A stretch of 64,000 nt of DNA, from NCBI RefSeq assembly GCF_014650755.1, contig NZ_BMVO01000006.1, positions 62,001 through 126,000 of the forward strand, written 5' to 3'. Positions 34,379 to 42,582 of this stretch are shown here, one piece after another (the first letter of the stretch is position 1; every line of letters starts with the position of its first letter). Under the pieces are notes generated by a model. It worked only from the letters and a program-made list of their open reading frames with translations. It did not search any database and was not told the DNA's origin. Both the position numbers and the translations under genes were made by a program. The stretch comes from Streptomyces chryseus. GTDB lineage: Bacteria; Actinomycetota; Actinomycetes; Streptomycetales; Streptomycetaceae.

Positions 34379-35736
34379 GCGGCCCGCTGCGCCTGCTGCC
34401 GGGCGAGGGCGGCAGCCTGCCCGCCCTGCCCCGGCAGCGGAAGGGGCCCCGGGCGCGGCCGAGCTGGGCCGCCGACCCCATCGACGAACTCGCCGAGCGG
34501 CTGATGGAGCCGGTGTCCGCCGCCGTCCACCCGTACGAGGTCGCCGCGCTCCTGGAGTCCGACGGGCTGACGGGCGACCAGATCGGCACCCGCTACGGCC
34601 GTCCCGGCCTGTTCGCGCTGGCCGCCGACCTGTACGCCCGGGTGCCCCGGCACTACCCCGAACCGCCGCCGACCGCCGACCCCTGGCGCCCCGACCACCT
34701 GCGGTGCGCCGTGCGCGGGCTGGTGTTCGCGCTCCCGGGACTGGCCTACGTACTGGGCTCCGGGCTGCTGGGGGGCGAGGGGGCCGTCACCGGGCTGGTC
34801 GCCGCCGGGCTGGTGGCCTGGGCGTGGAACCAGGCGCTCAGCCACCGTGCCTACCTGCGGCTGGGCACCGCCGGTGCGGCGGCCGCGGGGCGCACGCTGC
34901 GGCTCGGCGCTCCCGCCGGGGCGCTGACGGCCTCGGTGGCGGGCCTGGTCCTCGCGGGGCCGGGGCAGGCCGGCGCCTTCTCCGCCGGGCAGTCCTGCTA
35001 CCTCGGCGCGGCGACCGTACTCCTGGTCCTCGGCCGCGAACGGACCCTGCTGCTGGCGTTGCTGCCGGTGGCCGGGGGCGCCGTCGCCACCCTGTGGTGG
35101 CAGCCGCCGGCCGTCGTGGCGGTGGCCCCGCTGCTCGCCACCGTCGTCCTCGCGACGCTCGCCGCCGCCCACGGGGTACGGGCCGCGCTGCGCTCGGGCC
35201 CCGTGGCCGCCGGCGCCGCGCCGGGGCTGGCGGTGTCGCTGCCGTACGGGCTGTTCGGTCTCGCCGCCGGGGTGCTCGCGATGCTCACGGGGGCGGCGGA
35301 CCCGTACGCCGTCGTCGTCCTCACGCTCAGCATGGGCTTCGCCGAGTGGCTGCTCTACCGCTACCGGGGCCTGGCCGTAGCGGCCCTGCGCGCCAGCACC
35401 GCACCGCGTGACTTCCGGCTGCGGGCCGCCCGCGCCCTGGCGCTGTGCCTGGGCGCGTACGTCGCCCTGCTGGCCGCCGGCGCCCTGCTCACCGGGAGCG
35501 GCCCTGCTCCCCTGCTCGGCCTCGGGGCGGTGCTGTGGACCGCCCTGCTGCTCCAGGCGTTCGGGGTGGCCTGGCCGCCCGCGGCGGTCTGTCTGGCGGC
35601 GGCCGCGGCGGAGGCCGCCGCCCCGGCGGCGGGGCTGCCCACCGGTCTGGCCCAGCCGGTCTGCCGCACCGTCGCGGCCCTCGTCCTCCTGTACCTGGCC
35701 TGCCGGATCCTCGGCCGGCCCACCGCACACCGCTGA
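34375..35736 (+). CDS. Polytopic membrane protein, candidate export or synthase partner of PelF
   Basis: 453 aa; the start overlaps PelF's stop. The first 95 residues are soluble (IDELAERLMEPVSAAVHPYE, then QIGTRYGRPGLFALAADLYA). About ten hydrophobic helices follow (CAVRGLVFALPGLAYVLGSG; LMLYL-type stretches; a short GFAEWLLYRYR motif). It has the position and membrane character expected of PelG or of the membrane half of fungal Gtb3. I cannot see classical Wzx/MATE motifs, so the family is unassigned. Its job is inferred from operon position only. Confidence 0.65.
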   Translation: MSGPLRLLPGEGGSLPALPRQRKGPRARPSWAADPIDELAERLMEPVSAAVHPYEVAALLESDGLTGDQIGTRYGRPGLFALAADLYARVPRHYPEPPPTADPWRPDHLRCAVRGLVFALPGLAYVLGSGLLGGEGAVTGLVAAGLVAWAWNQALSHRAYLRLGTAGAAAAGRTLRLGAPAGALTASVAGLVLAGPGQAGAFSAGQSCYLGAATVLLVLGRERTLLLALLPVAGGAVATLWWQPPAVVAVAPLLATVVLATLAAAHGVRAALRSGPVAAGAAPGLAVSLPYGLFGLAAGVLAMLTGAADPYAVVVLTLSMGFAEWLLYRYRGLAVAALRASTAPRDFRLRAARALALCLGAYVALLAAGALLTGSGPAPLLGLGAVLWTALLLQAFGVAWPPAAVCLAAAAAEAAAPAAGLPTGLAQPVCRTVAALVLLYLACRILGRPTAHR

Positions 35737-35790
35737 ATCCGCGAACCGCTCACCTTCCCGCATTACCGTCACCGACAGAGGAGCACCCCT

Positions 35791-36798
35791 GTGACCGCAC
35801 CAGCCTCGTCACTCGTCGCCGTCACCGGCGCCGAGGGCTTCATCGGCTCCCACCTCACCGAGGCGCTCGTCGCGGCCGGCCACCGGGTCCGCGCCATGGC
35901 CCAGTACAACTCCTTCTCCTCCTACGGGTGGCTGGAGACCCTGTCCGCCGAGACGCTCGACCAGGTCGAGATCGTCCTCGGCGACGTCCGCGACCCGGGC
36001 TCGGTCAACCAGCTGATCGAAGGCGCCGAGGCCGTGTACCACCTGGCCGCCCTCATCGCGATCCCCTACTCCTACCAGGCCCCGCACAGTTACGTGGACA
36101 CCAACGTGACGGGCACCCTCAACGTCCTGGAAGCGGTGCGCCGGCAGGGCACCCCGCGCCTCGTGCACACCTCGACGAGCGAGACGTACGGCACCGCGCA
36201 GACCGTGCCGATCACCGAGGACCACCCGATCAGCACCCAGTCGCCGTACGCCGCGTCGAAGGCGGGCGGCGACCGGCTCGCCGACAGCTACCACGCGAGC
36301 TTCGCCACCCCCGTCGTGACCCTGCGCCCCTTCAACACCTTCGGGCCGCGCCAGTCGATGCGGGCGGTCATCCCGACCGTCATCGGGCAGGTCGCCGCCG
36401 GGGAGCGGACGATCACCCTCGGAGACCTGCGTCCCACCCGTGACTTCCTGTACGTGAAGGACACCGCCCGCGCCTTCCTCGCCGTCGGCACCGCGCCCGC
36501 CGAGGCGGTCGTGGGGCGGACCTTCAACGCCGGCACCGGCGGGGAGATCTCGGTGGGCGAACTCACCCGGCTCATCGGCAAGCTGATGGACGCCGACCTC
36601 GACGTACGCGAGGACGAACAGCGCATCCGCCCGGCCAACTCCGAGGTGATGCGCCTGGTGGCGGACGCCACCCGGCTGCGCACCGCCACCGGCTGGAAGC
36701 CCCTGGCCGACCTGGAGGAAGGGCTCGGCCACACCATCGACTTCTTCCGCGACCCCGGCAACCTCTCCCGCTACAAGACCGGCATCTACAACATCTGA
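35791..36798 (+). CDS. NAD-dependent sugar-nucleotide epimerase/dehydratase (LegB-like SDR)
   Basis: 335 aa, GTG start with GAGGAGCACCCCT upstream. NAD-binding VTGAEGFIGSHLTEAL at residues 11-26, YNSFSSYGWLE near 44 (shared with LegB-type UDP-HexNAc dehydratases), TSTSETYG near 130, YAASKAGGD near 152 (catalytic Tyr and Lys) and RPFNTFGPRQS near 180. It probably converts a UDP-amino sugar used in the polymer. Its place between the membrane protein and a nucleotidyltransferase supports a dedicated precursor role. Confidence 0.82.
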   Translation: MTAPASSLVAVTGAEGFIGSHLTEALVAAGHRVRAMAQYNSFSSYGWLETLSAETLDQVEIVLGDVRDPGSVNQLIEGAEAVYHLAALIAIPYSYQAPHSYVDTNVTGTLNVLEAVRRQGTPRLVHTSTSETYGTAQTVPITEDHPISTQSPYAASKAGGDRLADSYHASFATPVVTLRPFNTFGPRQSMRAVIPTVIGQVAAGERTITLGDLRPTRDFLYVKDTARAFLAVGTAPAEAVVGRTFNAGTGGEISVGELTRLIGKLMDADLDVREDEQRIRPANSEVMRLVADATRLRTATGWKPLADLEEGLGHTIDFFRDPGNLSRYKTGIYNI

Positions 36799-36830
36799 CC
36801 ACGACCGCACGCGACGTACAGGGGACTTCC

Positions 36831-37544
36831 ATGCATGCAGTGATCCTCGCCGGTGGCAAGGGCGTTCGGCTGCGGCCGTACACGACGGCGCTTCCCAAAC
36901 CGCTCGTGCCCATCGGCGACCAGCACGCGATCCTGGAGATCGTGCTCCGGCAGCTGGCCGCGAGCGGCTTCACCAGCTGCACGATAGCCATCGGTCATCT
37001 GGGCCACATCATCCGCGCGTACGTCGGCAACGGCTCCCAGTGGGGCCTGCGCGTGGGGTACTCCACCGAGGACAGCCCGCTCGGCACGATGGGCCCCCTG
37101 CTCACCATGATGGACAGGCTCCCGGACGACTTCCTGGTGATGAACGGCGACATCCTCACCGACCTCGACTACGCCGAGGTCGTCCGGTCGCACCAGGCCT
37201 CCGGGGCCCCGCTCACCGTCGCCACGTACGCCCGCAAGGTCGCCATCGACTTCGGCGTCCTGACGACCGAAGGGGGCCGGGTCACCGGTTTCGCGGAGAA
37301 GCCGAGCATGGACTACCGGGTCTCCATGGGCGTGTACGGACTCTCCCGGGAGACCCTCGCCGGGTACACGCCGGGCCTGCCGCTCGGCTTCGACGAACTG
37401 GTCCTCGACCTGCTCGCCGCCGAGAAGCCCCCGCACGCCTACGAGTTCGACGGCTACTGGCTCGACATCGGACGCCCCGACGACTACGACCGGGCCAACG
37501 CGGAGTTCACCACGCACCGCGGCCTGCTCCTCAAGGGTGCGTGA
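36831..37544 (+). CDS. Sugar-phosphate nucleotidyltransferase
   Basis: 237 aa. GT-A-like nucleotidyltransferase fold: LAGGKGVRLRPYTTALPKPL (residues 6-25; the G-G-x-G-x-R-L-x-P-x-T-x-x-x-P-K-P signature), NGDILTDLDY (metal Asp) near 105, GFAEKPSMDYRVSMGVYGLS near 155, and EFDGYWLDIGRPDDYDRAN at the end. It makes an NDP-sugar for the polymer or the SDR enzymes. The short form, with no left-handed helix domain, resembles MurU/RfbA-type enzymes. The nucleotide and sugar cannot be read from the sequence. Confidence 0.85.
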   Translation: MHAVILAGGKGVRLRPYTTALPKPLVPIGDQHAILEIVLRQLAASGFTSCTIAIGHLGHIIRAYVGNGSQWGLRVGYSTEDSPLGTMGPLLTMMDRLPDDFLVMNGDILTDLDYAEVVRSHQASGAPLTVATYARKVAIDFGVLTTEGGRVTGFAEKPSMDYRVSMGVYGLSRETLAGYTPGLPLGFDELVLDLLAAEKPPHAYEFDGYWLDIGRPDDYDRANAEFTTHRGLLLKGA

Positions 37545-37551
37545 GCGGCAG

Positions 37552-38457
37552 ATGCGCGTTCTCGTCCTGGGCTCCACCGGGTTCCTGGGCGGGCACACCG
37601 CCGAGCGGCTGCGCGCCCTGCCGGGCGTGCGGCTGCTCGTCGGCGGCCGGTCCCCGGCCGCCGGTGTGCCGCTCGATCTGACCGCCGCCCCCGACGTCCT
37701 CGCGGACGCGCTGCGCACGGCGGCGCCCGACGTCGTCGTCAACTGCGCGGGCCTGGTGACGGGCAGCGCGGTGCGGCTGACCGACGTCAACGCCCGCGGG
37801 CCGGCCGCGCTCTGCGAGGCGATGGGCGCGGCGGCGCCCGGCGCACGCCTCGTCCATCTCGGCTCGGCGGCCGAGTACGGCCCGACCGCGCCCGGCGAAG
37901 CCGTCGCCGAGGACGCGCCGACCCGCCCCCAGGGCCCGTACGGGGCGACGAAGCTCGCCGGCACGGCGGCCGTGACGGCCGCCGGTCTCGACGCCGTCGT
38001 CCTGCGGGTGTTCAACCCGGTCGGGCCCGGCGCGCCGGCCGCCGGGCTGCCCGGACGGCTCGCCGGGGAACTGCGCCGGGCCCGGAAGTCGGGGACCGTC
38101 CGGGTCGGCGACCTGTCGGCGTACCGCGACTTCGTGGACGTACGGGACGTGGCGCGGGCCGCCGTCCTGGCGGCGACGGCTCCCGGGCCGCTGCCGGCCG
38201 TGCTCAACATCGGCAGCGGCCGGGCCACCGTGGTCCGCGAGATCGCCGAGGGGCTGGTGCGGGCCGCCGGGTTCGCCGGCCGCGTCGAGGAGACGAGCAG
38301 CGGCTCGGCCCGTTCGTCGGAGGTGTCCTGGCAGTGCGCGGACATCACGGCGGCGCGGGCCGCGCTCGGCTGGGAGCCGGGGCGGGTGCTCGCCGACTCG
38401 CTGTCCGACCTGTGGCGGGCGGGCCCGGCGGGGGCCCCCGTCCCGGCGACCCGGTGA
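37552..38457 (+). CDS. NAD-dependent epimerase (second SDR)
   Basis: 301 aa. LVLGSTGFLGGHTAERL (residues 4-20), catalytic Tyr/Lys in GPYGATKLAG near 130, substrate loop LRVFNPVGPG near 155, and RDFVDVRDVARAA near 195. It is an extended SDR like UDP-glucose 4-epimerases, the enzyme class (Uge3) that supplies UDP-Gal/UDP-GalNAc for galactosaminogalactan in fungi. That is an analogy, not an assignment. Start ATG 37552 lies 7 bases past the previous stop; its own stop overlaps the next GTG (GTGA). Confidence 0.8.
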   Translation: MRVLVLGSTGFLGGHTAERLRALPGVRLLVGGRSPAAGVPLDLTAAPDVLADALRTAAPDVVVNCAGLVTGSAVRLTDVNARGPAALCEAMGAAAPGARLVHLGSAAEYGPTAPGEAVAEDAPTRPQGPYGATKLAGTAAVTAAGLDAVVLRVFNPVGPGAPAAGLPGRLAGELRRARKSGTVRVGDLSAYRDFVDVRDVARAAVLAATAPGPLPAVLNIGSGRATVVREIAEGLVRAAGFAGRVEETSSGSARSSEVSWQCADITAARAALGWEPGRVLADSLSDLWRAGPAGAPVPATR

Positions 38458-39152
38458 GCGTGCGGCCCGAGCCGGCGCCGGCGCAGCCGGCGAAGCTGCT
38501 CGTGCCCATGTACGTGCACCCGGCCGTCGACCCCGGCGCCTGGTGGACGCTCGTCGAGTCCGCGCCCCTGCTGTACGGCGTGGTGCTCAACATCGCGGAC
38601 GGCCCCGGCCACGCGCCGGAGCCGTCCTTCGCCGCCGCCGCCCGCGCTCTGCGGGCGGCGGGGGTGCCGCTGCTCGGGTACGCCGACACCGACTACGGCC
38701 GGCGTCCGCTGCGGGCGGTCGCGGCCGACTTCGACCGGTACCGCGACTGGTACGCCACCGACGGCTTCTTCCTGGACCAGGCCGCCTGCGCGCCCGGGGC
38801 GGTGCGCCACTACCGGCGCCTCGCCCGGGCGGCGCGCTCCCGGGGCGGTCGTACGGTCGTCCTCAACCCCGGTGTCCACCCGGCCCCGGGCTACGCGGCG
38901 GTCGCCGATCTGCTCGTCACCTTCGAAGGCGACTGGGCCGCGTACTCGGCTGCGCCCGCCGCCCCCGCCTGGACCGCGGCGCACCCGCCGGAACGGTTCT
39001 GCCACCTCGTCCACGGCGTACCGGCCGGACTGTGCGCCCTCGCCGCCCGGACAGCCGCGCTGCGCCGCGCCGCCGTGCACTGCGCGGTCCCCGGCCACGG
39101 TCCCAACCCCTGGTCGCTCCTGCCGCCCGTACTGCACCGGAAGGCTTCATGA
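38454..39152 (+). CDS. Spherulin-4/GH135-like glycoside hydrolase
   Basis: 232 aa, GTG start overlapping the stop before it. Spherulation-specific family 4 pattern: LLVPMYVHPAVDPGAWW (residues 14-30), VVLNIADGPGHAP, LLGYADTDYGRRPL (about 78), YATDGFFLDQA (about 103; acidic pair region), VVLNPGVHPAPGY (about 137) and LLVTFEGDWAAY (about 155; catalytic Glu candidate). Fungal Sph3 of this family (GH135) cleaves galactosaminogalactan. No signal peptide is visible, so the export route is unclear unless an N-terminus was missed. It overlaps the following lipoprotein start. Confidence 0.82.
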   Translation: MSVRPEPAPAQPAKLLVPMYVHPAVDPGAWWTLVESAPLLYGVVLNIADGPGHAPEPSFAAAARALRAAGVPLLGYADTDYGRRPLRAVAADFDRYRDWYATDGFFLDQAACAPGAVRHYRRLARAARSRGGRTVVLNPGVHPAPGYAAVADLLVTFEGDWAAYSAAPAAPAWTAAHPPERFCHLVHGVPAGLCALAARTAALRRAAVHCAVPGHGPNPWSLLPPVLHRKAS

Positions 39153-39934
39153 CCCGCGCGCGCCCGCTGTGGCTGCTGTGCCTGCTGGCCCTGCTGGCGG
39201 CCTGTTCGGCGCCCGATCCGGAGCCGCCCCCCGTCCGGCCGTGGCGGCCGGCCGTCGGCACGGCCTGGCAGTGGCAGCTCGACGGGCACGTCGACGGCCG
39301 GGTCGACGTGCCCGTCTACGACATCGACGGATTCGAGAACGACGCGCGAACGGTGCGCCGGCTGCACCGCGACGGCCGCAAGGTCATCTGCTACATCAAC
39401 GCCGGGGCCTGGGAGTCGTTCCGTCCCGACCGGCGGGACTTCCCCGCCTCCGTCCTGGGCCGCGGCAACGGGTGGGGCGGCGAACGCTGGCTCGACATCC
39501 GCCGGCTGGACGTCCTGCGCCCGCTGATGGCCAAGCGCTTCGACATGTGCCGGGAGAAGGGCTTCGACGCGGTCGAGCCGGATCTCATGGACGGCTACCT
39601 CAACGACACGGGCTTCCCGCTGACCGCCGCCGACCAGCTCGCGTACAACCGCATGCTCGCCCGCCTCGCCCACGCGCGGGGCATGTCGGTGGGCCTGAAG
39701 AACGACCTGCCGCAGATCCCTTCCCTGGTCCGGGACTTCGACTTCGCCGTGAACGAGGAGTGCGCGCAGTACGGCGAATGCACGGCCCTCGCGCCCTTCG
39801 TGAACGCGGGCAAGGCGGTCCTGCACGTCGAGTACGCCGTTGCCGTCGGCGACTTCTGCGCGCGTGCGCGCAAGCTCGGATTCAGCTCGATGCGCAAGAA
39901 GCTGGACCTGGGCGTGTGGCGGCAGCCGTGTTGA
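39149..39934 (+). CDS. GH114-like endo-alpha-1,4-polygalactosaminidase lipoprotein
   Basis: 261 aa. N-terminal lipobox LLALLAACSAP at about residues 11-21, so it should be anchored outside the membrane. The hydrolase core has VDVPVYDIDGFEND (about 53), VICYINAGAWESFRPD (about 77), GFDAVEPDLMDGYLND (about 140; catalytic acids), VGLKNDLPQ (about 180) and AVNEECAQYGEC (about 203). This matches TIM-barrel GH114 enzymes such as fungal Ega3, which cut galactosamine-rich polymers. Last gene of the operon, overlapping the GH135-like gene by four bases. Confidence 0.87.
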   Translation: MTRARPLWLLCLLALLAACSAPDPEPPPVRPWRPAVGTAWQWQLDGHVDGRVDVPVYDIDGFENDARTVRRLHRDGRKVICYINAGAWESFRPDRRDFPASVLGRGNGWGGERWLDIRRLDVLRPLMAKRFDMCREKGFDAVEPDLMDGYLNDTGFPLTAADQLAYNRMLARLAHARGMSVGLKNDLPQIPSLVRDFDFAVNEECAQYGECTALAPFVNAGKAVLHVEYAVAVGDFCARARKLGFSSMRKKLDLGVWRQPC

Positions 39935-39954
39935 CGCGACCGGGCCGCCCGGGG

Positions 39955-41162
39955 CGCGTTCGTGACCGTACGGGCCGGGGCGGTGATCCTCGCGACGGGC
40001 GCGGCCGGACGGCTCGGGCTGCCCGCCTCCGGTTACCTCTACGGCACGTACGAGAACCCCACCAACGCCGGTGACGGCTACGCCATGGCCTACCACGCGG
40101 GCGCCGAGATCACCGGCATCGAGTGCTTCCAGATCAACCCGCTGATCAAGGACTAGAACGGCCCGGCGTGCGCCTACGTCGCCAACCCCTTCGGCGGCTA
40201 CCAGGTCAACCGGCACGGCGAACGCTTCGTCGACTCGGACTACTGGTCGGGCCGGATGATGGCCGAGTTCAGGGACGAGCTGGCCTCCGACCGGGGGCCG
40301 GTCTACCTGAAGCTCAGCCATCTGCCCGAGGAGTCGGTGACGGCGCCGGAGAACATCCTGCACTCGACCGAGCGCCCCACCCGGGGCACCTTCCACGCGG
40401 GCCGGGGGCACGACTACCGCACGCACGACATCGAGATGCACATCTCCGAGATCGGCCTGTGCGGCGGCCACTCGGCCTCGGGCGTACGGGTCGACGACCA
40501 CGCCCGCGCCACCGTGCCCGGCCTGTACGCCGCCGGCGACCTGGCCTGCGTCCCGCACAACTACATGATCGGCGCGTTCGTCTTCGGTGGCCTGGCCGGA
40601 CAGGACGCCGCGGGGCAGCGCGCGTACGCGGGCGACCTTCCCCTCGAACAGCTGCGGGAGGCGCACGAGTTGGTCTACCGGCCGCTGCGCAGCCCGGACG
40701 GGCCGCCGCAGACGCAGGTCGAGTACAAACTCCGCCGGTTCGTGCACGACTACGTGGCGCCGCCCAAGTCCGGCGCCCGGTTGTCCCTCGCGGTGGAGCA
40801 CTTCGTGCGCATGCGGACCGAGATCGCCGGCATGGGCGCGACCACGCCGCACGAGCTGATGCGCTGCGCGGAGGTGAGCTTCATCCGGGACTGCGCCGAG
40901 ATGGCCGCCCGCGCGTCGCTGACGCGCACGGAGTCCCGCTGGGGCCTGTACCACGAGCGTACGGACCACCCCCGGCGGGACGACCAGGGCTGGCTGCACC
41001 ACCTGGACCTGCGCAAGTCGGCTTCCGGGGCGATGGAGTTCACCGCGCGGCCGGTGGAGCCGTATCTCGTTCCCGTCGACGAGTACGCACCGGCCGGCGG
41101 CCCGTCGCGGCACCTGGGCGAGGTCGCGCTAGGCGACGGGCACGTCGCCGCCGCACCCGGGG
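39955..41162 (+). pseudogene. Fumarate reductase/AprA-like flavoprotein, truncated with a nonsense codon
   Basis: Recognisable flavoprotein sequence begins VTVRAGAVILATGAAG, the region that normally follows about 150-200 residues of FAD-binding domain, which are missing. The frame continues GIECFQINPLIKD, hits TAG at 40154, and resumes NGPACAYVANPFGGYQVN; relatives have Tyr at this codon, so one base change explains the stop. Further on are HISEIGLCGGHS, PGLYAAGDLACVPHNYMIG and the C-terminal helical domain. The frame has no stop before the convergent gene, so the C-terminus is also lost. Dead gene; it keeps the same strand as the exopolysaccharide operon but is unrelated. Confidence 0.8.
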
Positions 41163-42182
41163 TCAGCCGGCCACCAGTTCGCGGTGGTGGCGCAGGGCGA
41201 CCTGCGGGTGGGCCCGTATCCAGCCCTTGAGTTCGTTGCGCCCGTACTCGGCGTGCAACGGGTTGGCGGCGTCGTGCGCGATGCCCGGCGCGTGCCGCAG
41301 GTAGGGGCCGGGCACGGTGTCGACGACCGCGTCGAGGCGCGGGTTGTAGAAGAACGGCACCGAGTAGCGCTCCACCGCGCCCGGCGGGCTGACGACCCGG
41401 TGGTCGGTCGCCGACAGATAGCCCTCGGTCGCGATCTCCAGCAGCTCGCCCAGGTTCACCACGAACGCCCCCGGCAGCGGCGGCACGTCGAGGAACCCGT
41501 CGCCCTGGCGCACCTGGAGGCCGCCCACGTCGTCCTGGAGCAGCAGGGTGAGAAAGCCGTAGTCCTTGTGCGCACCCACGCCCTGGCCGGTTCCGGACGG
41601 AGCGGATCCCGGGTAGCGGATCAGTTTGGTGTGCAGGTGGGGGCGGTCGGCGAACGCCTCGTCGAAGAAGTCGGCGGGCGCCCCCACGGCCGTCAGCAGG
41701 GCGCGCAGCAGCCGGTGGGCCACCGCCGCCAGCCGCTCCTGCCAGGCCAGCACGGCCGTGCGCAGTTCCGGCAGGGCGGCGGGCCACTGGTTGGGGCCCT
41801 CCAGCCACAGGTACGCCGGGTCGCCCGGGCCGACGGCGATCGCGTCCCGCTCGGCGCCGATGTCGAGCTGGTCGCGCCAGTCGGACCGGCCGCCGGTGAG
41901 TTCGTGGCCGATGCGGGTGTAGCCCCTGAAGTGCGGCGAGTTGAGGTTGCTGACCGCCAGCCGGTCGGCCTCGGGCAGCGCGAAGAACGCCTTGGTGAGG
42001 GCCAGGAGGCGGGCGGTCTCCGCGTCGCTGATGCCGTGCCCGGTGAGATGGAAGAACCCGACGTCGTGGGCCGCGTCGTGCAGCGCGCGATGGAACGCGG
42101 ACCGCTTCGCGGGGTCGTCGGCCGAGGACAGATCGATGACGGGCAGCGTCGGGCCCGCAGGAAAATTGGGCATGGACGGCAT
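41163..42182 (-). CDS. Isopenicillin-N-synthase-family 2-oxoglutarate/Fe(II) dioxygenase
   Basis: 339 aa. Double-stranded beta-helix with the iron triad: GAHKDYGFLTLLLQDD (His and Asp, about 214), ATDHRVVSPPG (His, about 274), and the co-substrate Arg in RYSVPFFYNP. The N-terminal domain is DVGFFHLTGHGI and FFALPEADRL. Start ATG has GGAAGG six bases upstream. Substrate unknown; relatives oxidise small acids or amino-acid derivatives. A leader-peptide gene lies 134 bases before it on the same strand, suggesting attenuation control. No NRPS or beta-lactam genes are near, so antibiotic synthesis is not supported. Confidence 0.83.
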   Translation of the reverse strand: MPSMPNFPAGPTLPVIDLSSADDPAKRSAFHRALHDAAHDVGFFHLTGHGISDAETARLLALTKAFFALPEADRLAVSNLNSPHFRGYTRIGHELTGGRSDWRDQLDIGAERDAIAVGPGDPAYLWLEGPNQWPAALPELRTAVLAWQERLAAVAHRLLRALLTAVGAPADFFDEAFADRPHLHTKLIRYPGSAPSGTGQGVGAHKDYGFLTLLLQDDVGGLQVRQGDGFLDVPPLPGAFVVNLGELLEIATEGYLSATDHRVVSPPGAVERYSVPFFYNPRLDAVVDTVPGPYLRHAPGIAHDAANPLHAEYGRNELKGWIRAHPQVALRHHRELVAG

Positions 42183-42316
42183 GATGGCCTTCCGTTTCTG
42201 CTGTGACGAGGCCCTGTTCCCGAAGATGGCGGGATCGCGGGGGTACGGAGAAACCGTCGGCAGGGGTGCGCCGGGTGCCGCTGCCCGCGACAGGACCGGT
42301 GGTCTGTGAGAAGAGG

Positions 42317-42388
42317 TCAGTCCTGGGAACGACAGCCGGGACGACAGCCCATGGTCGTGACACGCGCGTAGTCCACATGGCGCCGCAT
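42317..42388 (-). CDS. Cysteine-containing leader peptide (RRHVD family), 23 aa
   Basis: Reverse strand ATG at 42388 encodes MRRHVDYARVTTMGCR and ends after seven more residues including a second Cys. The start MRRHVD and the later Cys codons are the hallmark of the short putative leader peptides that precede sulfur- and stress-related genes in Streptomyces. Ribosome pausing at Cys codons is thought to control transcription or translation of the next gene, here the dioxygenase 134 bases downstream. Too short for standard gene finding. The frame could also start at a GTG five codons earlier. Confidence 0.7.
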   Translation of the reverse strand: MRRHVDYARVTTMGCRPGCRSQD

Positions 42389-42582
42389 CGCGAGAAAAGT
42401 CACGCCCCGAGCCTAACGCAGCAGGTGGGCCCGGACCGGAGACGTACGCCACACCGGCGGCCGGAATCCGGGCAGCCGATAGGCCCGGGCCGGGTGGACC
42501 GGCCGGGGGCCCGGCGGGCGTCAGTACGTCAGGGTGCCGGTGGGGAGACGGAGCGCACCGGCGCCCGCTGTTGCCGCGTCTC
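42389..42582. other. Region between the leader peptide and the LysR-like gene
   Basis: About 190 bases holding the promoter of the leader peptide. I see no strong inverted repeat and no other reading frame with family similarity. Confidence 0.35.

Noticed and set aside
41163..42182. Beta-lactam biosynthesis from the isopenicillin-N-synthase-like gene
   Set aside because: No NRPS, acyltransferase or other beta-lactam genes are nearby; the fold is used by many dioxygenases.
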